A stretch of DNA of 64,000 nt. It comes from Axinella damicornis. Its lineage: Eukaryota > Porifera > Demospongiae > Axinellida > Axinellidae. Every line of letters starts with the position of its first letter. Position 1 is the stretch's first letter. The translations under genes and the position numbers were made by a program. The stretch lies in NCBI GenBank assembly GCA_963931865.1, contig OZ007505.1, forward strand, positions 17,943,457 through 18,007,456. Direction: 5' to 3'. This document shows, one piece after another, positions 48,294 to 57,400 of the stretch. The notes beneath the pieces are model-generated. The model ran no database searches and was not told where the DNA came from. It saw only the letters and a program-made list of their open reading frames with translations.

Positions 48294-49953
48294 TGGGGGG
48301 AGAGCAAGTTGGTTCGTAAGTTTCTCTGAGAGCTATTGAGGGTGGACTTGTTAGCAACCGGGATTGGAACATACGGGGTCCACTTCCGGTACAGCCTCTT
48401 TGATCTCGGTGAACGCTGTGATCTGAACAGGGTCAGGGTTTGGCCTGGAGAGAGATAAGACAGAGAAAGCTTGACTGCTGAGTGCTTCGTCATACTTGTC
48501 AGCAGTGCTGACAAGCATGACACAACGAATGGCAAAGACTGTCGTTAGTGGTCACGCATGACAGTATGACACACATAGCTTCACACGCTCAGCTACGTAC
48601 AAGCCACTGAGCTGTTCATATGGCTAAACATGGACCTCACATCATCGGAATCAATGGAGTCTACAGATTCCTGGGAAGAGTTTCTTGTCAACGTTGATGT
48701 GCCATTCCTCTTATAACTACAGTGATCGAGTCTTACCATAAGTGACCAAAGCACACCAGCAACATATTGATACTGGTACGATTTTGATGTTCCTAGCCTC
48801 GTTCCCAGGCCACATTTCCCTACTCCGTGTGGCCTGGGAACGAGACTAGATGGTTCCCTGTTGTGGGTGGGTAACTGATAGAATTGCATTGAGCTGTCGT
48901 TGCTAAGCAGTTTAGTCACATGATATCTAGCCACACCTACTGTGCCCATATCATACTACTGAGCATGTACAATCCCGAGGATGTACACGACTTGTACAAC
49001 CTTCCTTCGGCAAAGAAAGGAGGTTTGCTAAAATGAAGTGGGGAGTTGGCATGCCGTCAAAGAGCTTCTATTTTAACCTACTGTCCCGATTCTCAGGAAT
49101 CCAGCAATAAAATAATTTTTTGAGTTTAGATTTTATTGGGCTCCCTTTTCGAGAGCCTGGGAACAGGCTAGTGTTCCCCCAGAAATACACAGACATCGAT
49201 AAGTAGTATTCAGCAACGAAACTACAAAGTAGATAGAGTGTACTTTACACAAAGTGGTGATGCTAAGAGACACTCAGACAAAGGCAAATATTTAAACCTC
49301 TAATTTGAATTCACCATCTCCTGGGAATGATTTCCACTTACCTTGTCTTGATGTATGCAGTCCAATTGGAAGGCTTCTTGAATGTCAGTTTAGAGTCACG
49401 GTTCTTGGCCCCGCCCCCGGTTCCTCTTTCTCCTCCTTTGTCGGCCAGTGGCCGGTCGTAGGTGTGGAGGGAGGTGTGCTGCTCCTGCTGTTGGAAGATG
49501 GTGGGGAATTTCCGTGAGGTCAAGTAGTAGAGTTGCAGTTGTTCTGCTGAGGTTTGGGCGGTGGCAGGCTGTGAGGGAGGGGGGAGAGGGAGGGGGGAGG
49601 GGGGGAGGGGGAGGGGGGAGGGGGAGGGGGGAGGGGGAGGGGGGAGGGGGGAGGGGGGGAGGGGGGAGGGGGAGGGGGAGGGGGGAGGGGGGAGGGGGGA
49701 GGGGGAGGGGGGAGGGGGGGAGGGGGGAGGGGGGAGGGGGGGAGGGGGGGAGGGGGAGGGGGGAGGGGGAGGGGGAAAGGGGAGGGAGGAGGTGGTGGTG
49801 GGAAGGGTAAGGGATGGGAAAGAGTGGGGAGGAAAGGGGAGGGAGGGAGGGAGGGAGGGAGGGAGGGAGGGAGGGAGGGAGGGAGGGAGAGTGGGAAGTG
49901 GGAAGGAAATGTAGGGAGGGGAGGAAGGAAAAGGGAGGAATGTGTGGTAGGAG

Positions 49954-49996
<43 letters not shown>

Positions 49997-52900
49997 TGTG
50001 TGTGTGTGCATGTGTGAATGTGTGTGTGAGTGTGCGTGTGTGAGAGTGTGTTTGTGAGTGTGTGTACAAGATTATGTGTGTGTATGTGTATGAAGGGAGG
50101 GGCAACATTGCAATGGGAGGTGGTATCACAACAACATGAGATAATGAGATTCAACATGAGATGGTGTAATATCAATACCATACCCGATCACAGCGGATAT
50201 ATGGCTGAAGCTAATTCAATCTAGCGACAGTCCGCCGGACGAGTACCAACGGAGGTGCACAATCCCTACAAAGAATGCTATTACTGTAATAATACTGGCG
50301 ATGGATGCGCTGACTGCAGGGCGGAGGAAGGATAGAAAGATGCATACAATGTCAGTGTAAGCTATCCGAGCCAGAGCAATATACTCCAGAGACGTAGGCA
50401 GGTAGAACACACTTCAGGGAGGTAGTGTTACCGGACGAAGTGGCAAAAATACCCTTTGGGCATTGAGACAATTCAGTGGAATGTAAAACAATAGTCCGCC
50501 AATTCTCATCACCTAATCACCTGGTCACATACACACCAATGCGGTTACCCCCCAAGGAGTTTGAACAAGTGTTTTAGGCTGTGCACAGTGTGCAGCTAAA
50601 CCTTTTTATAATCCACCTAGGAACTTCCAGCTGCAAACCTGGTTTGAGAATTATAGCCATAACCGATTTCAATTAACGTATAAACTAAGGATGTCATTAA
50701 GGTTAGGATTCATTTGACAGCAATTTACACAATATGCACTATTTGTAGGTGTTTGAAAGGACCAATACTTCATGCTGTACAAAGTATGTTCAGTGTGTCC
50801 GGAATACTCCGGACAGTATGTTCAGCGTGTTAGTTTAGCTCAACCTCGGCACTAGTAGCCTCATTCCCAGGCCACGTGTAGTTTCCTTACTCCATGTGGC
50901 CTGGGGATGAGGCTACCTTGGCACATGCATGTGTGTAATGAAACGGAACGTGCAGTTGTGTCTACAGAGCTCTGAACTAACTGAGAGTCCACTTGTTATG
51001 GTATGTTTGCAGATTAGACAACCCAAATACAACACCCAGAGATTACTGGAGATTACTGCAGATTACTAGAGTTTACTAGAGGGCAGTACTAAAAATGTAT
51101 TCTAGTCAGTATGGCTGGCTAAGTGGCTAGCATACCCCTCCAATGGCATACACCATCATTAGTTCTTGTAGAAGAGTCTGCAGTTTCCCCACGTCTGTCG
51201 TGTGCTGCGGTAGATAACTTGAAGTACTTAGACCTCCTGCCACATTCCCTCCACCCTGGAGGGTTGAAGCCATGGTCACATGACTGGTCGCACGATCCAG
51301 GGTGGCCACACCTCCTCGTTGTCCCCCACAAAATAGAGAGTGGCCAAAGGATCCCTCAATGTGGCTAGTTGCTTGAGAGAATTGGCTTGTATAGCTCTGT
51401 GATTGTAGATTGGTGGCAGGGGGCATGACAGATTTGCTAGCTGAGAGCCACCTGGACTGAGGCGCTGTCAGCTGAACCTGCAGAACAGAAAGCAGTTACT
51501 AGGTTCAATGTGGATCACATGGCACCAAACCTGGTCCTCAAACTGTTCTAGTCCATACCATTCTGTACTATTGATTACATACCATGGAGGCTCATTCCAA
51601 TTTCCCTACCCATTTTGTCCCGGTTCCATACCACTAATTCCCAGCAGTGCACTATACACATGACTTCTGGGAATGTGGCTGCATATGCTTACCTGTTTTG
51701 TGGTGTGTGTCGTATCCATGGCAATAAGGGACTTGGCAAAGTCGTCCTGGTGAAGTAACGGAACCCAGCGGATGCTCTGATATAGGTAGGGGGAGAGAGG
51801 GAGGGGTAGGAAAGCACAATGCATATGTATAATTTTCTGGCACCCACCCACCCACCCACACACACACACAACACACACAATACACACACACACACACCAT
51901 GAGGAAGGCAGCTGTGTTTTTGACAGTGTGCTGATGGTATACCCTCCATCGCAGGTACATGACAACATCTCCCTCCTCAACCAGGGTGGTGGGTGGGGCC
52001 TTCTCTGCCAGCTGGAGGTCATGTGAGAGGGCGAGGCGACGCACTCGGTTCAAAACATCATTGTACTCTGCCATCAGCTGTCTGGAGAGGGAGGGGGAGG
52101 ATGGAGGAGGGAGAGAGGGGGGAGGAGAATGATGGGGATGAGAGGGGGAGGAGAGAGGAGAGGGAGAGAGGGAGGAGAGGGAGGAGAGAGGGAAACCACA
52201 AGATAGCCCATAAACCATCCTAACAGTAAACTATTGATAAACTATAGGATAACCGAACCGTAAGCCATTGGATACCACAGTAAACCAAGCATAGCCTAAC
52301 AGTAAACCATTGGATACCAGAGTAAACCACAACATAACCCCACAGTAAACCATTGGATACCACAGTAATACTACAGTGAACTATACACTCACTCCATCCT
52401 CCCCTGAAGGTGTGTGTAAAGTTCTTCGGTGATGCTGGGATGCCCAACGGCAAACCTGGCCCAGCGCACCAGGAGCAGGTGCTTCTGGTGAACCAGCTGC
52501 GAGAGGCGGTCGCAATAGAACTGCGAGTGTGTGTGAGTGAGTGTATGTGAGAGAGTGTTTCACTAAATTCAGATCAAATTTACACACCTATCAAGTGTAG
52601 TGGATACTTGTGTTCAAACTGGTACCTTTAAAATACTGTATACATGTATGTCACATGGTCTTCCCTCTACATCACATGACATTCCTACACACTACATGAC
52701 TCTCGCTTTAACATGACCCTCCCTCACATGACTGTCCCTCTACATCACATGACTCTCTGATACATCACATGGCCATCCCTCGATCACATGACCCTTCTAT
52801 ATATCACATGACATCACAGACCTGGTGGAGAAGTAGAGGTAGGTTTTCTGGAGTGTGCTCTGGTTTTGTGCATAGCTCACTCTCCTCACACATCACATCG

Positions 52901-54385
52901 TACTGCATGTCCAGTGGCTTAGACTGAGGCACCTGGTGTGTGCGTAGGTGAGGGAGGGAGGAGGGGGGGAGGGAGGAGGGAGGGAGGGAGGGACGAGAAG
53001 GAGGGAGGAGGGAGGGAGAGAGGGAGGGAGGAGGGAGGGAGGAGGGGGAGGGGGGAGGGAAGAGGGAGGGAGTAAGAGAGAGAGAGAGGGAGGAGGGAGT
53101 AGGGAGGGTGGAGGGAGTAAGAGAGGGAGAGGGAGGAGGGAGGGAGGGAGTAAGAGAGAGAGAGAGGTGGGGAAGGGGAGAATGAATATCGGCAGGCCTT
53201 CTACATTTGTTACTTGATATGCTACTCTTAGGTATTAACTCCCCAGATAGTGATGTCATCTACTGCCATTGATGGATAAGTTACAGGTCCGTGCACAGCC
53301 CAATGAAGGCAGCTGCACTTTCCATATTGCCGCAGAGGAAGTGGTCTACTACACAAGTAAGTAGTGTCTAATTGACTTTCAATGTTTTGGCAAATTGGTA
53401 AAGGGATGAAGTGTGTGGTTGCAGTGCTTCAAACTGATCCATATTGCCAAGCTACAAGCAGCCATTCACTGCTCTACGCTAAGTATAAGCAACCAGTTAC
53501 AGATCCCGTCTCCTCTATTCAAGGTTGGTAATCCATCCATACACCTCAATTGGTGCTGTTTGCTTGTGTTGATAAATATCCGCTCACCTCTGAAAGCAGT
53601 ATGATCAGGATCGCATTGCGGTTTGTTTGGATGACACCCAGCAACTACTGACGGACTTATTGCAATGGTGGTGGGTAGGTTTGCTGGTTCACTGACAATG
53701 TTTTCAGTGTGGGGTTACACTGGTTGATACTGTGAACTCAATCAGTACACTCAAGAGTGCAGGATTGCCTTGTGCTGTACGTGTAAAACGCTTCTGCTGT
53801 CCCCATAGCGGGTTAGCCTCATTCCCAGGCTGCATGGGAACGAGGCCAATAGCAGGTGTGCTGTTGACCTACCCTCCTTCCCAGGACAGCTCTGTTCTTT
53901 CATTCTTCAGTTTGTGTCAACAATAATGGAAGCGGAAGAGTGGTGGTGAAACATGTTTCTTGCTGCTCTTCCACTTGCGTATATTAGTGTCAACACAAAA
54001 TGAAGAATGGGTACACCTGGGAACAAGGCTACTGAGTATGCTCATGCAGTCACAGGGTTTCATACAGAGGGGGTGCACTGGGATCCCCCCCCCCCCGCAG
54101 AATTTAAAAGGTATGATGTCTTTAAACAACAGTTAGAATTAACGCATGTTAATTTTGAACACAAGTGCTTGGTAGCTGCCAAAACCTACCAGATTCAATC
54201 TTAGGGTGCCCAGGCAGCTATACTATCCCATAAAAGTCTCCAAATAATCCTGTATGAAACCCTGAACTGTACAGCAACCAGAGATGGTGTCATCCTGACC
54301 CCTACGTACGTACTTCAAGTTGTTTAATGTCTCACACTGACAGTACCGTAGGCTACCACACACACACATGCTACACTCACGTGCA

Positions 54386-54434
<49 letters not shown>

Positions 54435-57400
54435 GGAACCCCCTATCCCAAAAACCCATGAGGACACCTCGATATTTGGGATGCTTTCAGTTGTTCCAAC
54501 ACAGTCGTAAATTCACCGCTGAATGAGACATCTCTAAAATCAGGACACTTGCTTTGTTGCCAAGGCGTCCGGATTGAATAGAGAGGTTCCACTGCGGTAT
54601 GAGCTGGAATGTGTGTGGGTGGGGTACTACTCATCTGTACCCCCACCCAGAGTACAGTAGTCCCTACTACAATAGAAGAGTCTGCCTGTCACATTCCCTA
54701 TTGGGGTGACACAATCACCATTTCCTCTCCACTAAAATTGGACAATGTCCACACTCAGCCCTGAGGCTCCCAGTGCAGCTGTCAGGAGTGACAGGAAGGA
54801 AGTGTTTGCAGTGGTAAGCGCACAAGGGAGTGTTTGCACCTGGGTCAAAGCTAGGTCCAGGTCAGCTCAAAGGCAGTGAAGTATTTGACACTTTTGTTTT
54901 TGGTATCTGGGAACAAGGCTAGATGTTAACACTGTACGAAACGGGAACGATGTAAATGATGTCACCGTGATGTCATTGGCAATCAGAGATTCCATAGCAC
55001 TGCACAATGATATCCCATAATACAAGGTGACATCATCACAATGCATAATGACATCATCATAATGCACCATAATGAATGGTGCATCGTCCTGCACAGTACG
55101 GGGAACTAGACCATCGGAAGTCGAACACCTTGTGAACACTCTGGGAGCAATCCTCCACTTCCTGCATGTGGAGCAAACAATTGTTCACTGCGGCTTCATT
55201 CCTTTGCCGCCGCAACGAAGATGGTGTCATTGATACTCTTCAACACCACCCACCATACTGGCCTCATTCCCAGGCTGTGAAGGAGGGAGGGGGGGGGGGG
55301 GGGGGGGGGGAGCGCTGTCCTCTTCCTTTGCGACCTGGTACCGAGGCTGCCACCATGCACACAAAGTTTTCACTTTCTCTAAAATAGTGCTTATTTAGTG
55401 GGAGAAATGGTATGGATCTTGATACTGGTTACTGGGAGGTGTGTCCAGCAGACTTGATACTGGCTACTGGGAGGTGTGTCCAGGAGATTTGATACTGGTT
55501 ACTGGGAGGTGTGTCCAGGAGACTTGATACTGGTTACTGGGAGGTGTGTCCAGGAGACTTGATACTGGTTACTGGGAGGTGTGTCCAGGAGACTTGATAC
55601 TGGTTACTGGGAGGTGTGGCCAGGAGATTTGATACTGGTTACTGGGAGGTGTGTCCGGGAGATTTGACTGGGAGGTGTGTCCAGGATATTTGATACTGGT
55701 TACTGGGAGGTGTATCCAGGAGATTTGACACTGGCTACTGGGAGGTGTGTCCAGGAGATTTGACACTGGCTACTGGGAGGTGTGTCCAGGAGATGGCTAC
55801 TGGGAGGTGTGTCCAGGATATTTGACTGGCTACTGGGAGGTGAGTCCAGGAGATTTGATATTGTTTTGCTGGGAGGTGTGTCTACGAGACTGGAGACCGG
55901 TTACTCGGAGATGTGTCCGGGAGATTCCAATAAGCATTAAGAACAACAGTTTAAAGTCTGATCCTAAGTTATCTTTCCCCAACATTTTAGGGAAGGCTGA
56001 GCATACCCTAGTACACATAGTCACACACACACACACACACTTAGGCACACAAAATCACAGATGCATAACAGAACCGCTACAAACAGAGAGCAGACAGCAC
56101 GGACGTTTACTCTAAATGTTCAATGTTTCCGTTTTGTACGAGCAGTGATTTGTAAACCGCAAGGTATTAACTTGGCCTGGGGCGCAAACTCATAATCATC
56201 TTCAGCACTTTACTTCTGCCTGTATTACTAGCGTGCCTGTGGTCAGATTAACATCACAAGCCGTGATGACATTTGAAATCGAGACTAACTTTTGCATTCT
56301 TTCCCAAATTGTAGAATTCCCGGCACATCATGTGATTCTGTCACATTACGCTAGTATTTCAGCAATTTCCTGAACAAATCAGTTTATGATAATCCAATAC
56401 CAACAGAATGAAAACAAAGCAACCTCTAGTAATCTCTAGTAATCCCCAGGTTTCATAGTATACTACCCCCAGGAGGATCTGGGGTGAAACATTATTCTCA
56501 CCTTACGGATACTAGTGCATACTTTGATTGTGCATGTCCACCAGCTTGTACTACGGCTTGCCCCATTTAATGCACATGTACGTGGTGTCCAGTACTGCCA
56601 ATGACACTCAAAACGAGCAATGGCAGCCAAAGGCAAGACAGTCTACTTGACTAATAATTAACACACTTATGGTATGACGCGCCCAACATGCGTTGCGGTT
56701 TACTGTACATTGTGTTGGGTCTTGCCTTGGGGAATTAAAATCTTGTCCCATTGTGCTACGCTCCAATGCTCCCTATTGCTTTGATTACGCTTCCAAGAAT
56801 GGTTTGTTATGCTCATATTATGCTGGCTTGTAGTAATATTCATGAACATGTGCTCGCCTTGTGGCATATGAGATTTGCGTATAGCCCTGCACTCTTTTGG
56901 CCAGCTGTCGTTTTGCATAATAATGTTGCAGTTGCTCACTGTTGTTGTTGTTGTTACTTTTGTTGTTGTCGTTGTTGTTGTTTTGTTTACAAATATAAAT
57001 TTTACAAACAGTACAATTGTGCTCTTGCCAGCACACGCCCCTATGCTTTAGCCTTGGTCCCAGGCTCTATCATGCCGAAGCATAATTCAGCAAGGCCTAC
57101 TTGAAATGCTAATTTAATGGCAATATCATGCGGATCAAAACCAATGTGTGGACCACCCCTACACACTGGAACTGTGCCTGTGTAAGAGATCTCCAGTAAG
57201 GGTGATCGAGGCAGAAGCAAAACCCACACACACATTAACTTCAACTTGGCGTAATAACTGCTGCTATTCAAACAATTCCAGCTATGGAGCAGAACAAGTA
57301 GATCTTCAAGGGGGTCTGGTCTGGTCGGCATGCTTTCTCTTAATCGAGTTCATTTCACTAGAGGATTCAGATTTCCACCGTGTTCTGCTGTGACACGCAA

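Noticed and set aside
53287..53360. Minus-strand reading [14 protein letters not shown] before TAA on the same segment
   Set aside because: It is open but has no joining exon, whereas the + strand gives four phase-compatible exons in a row.
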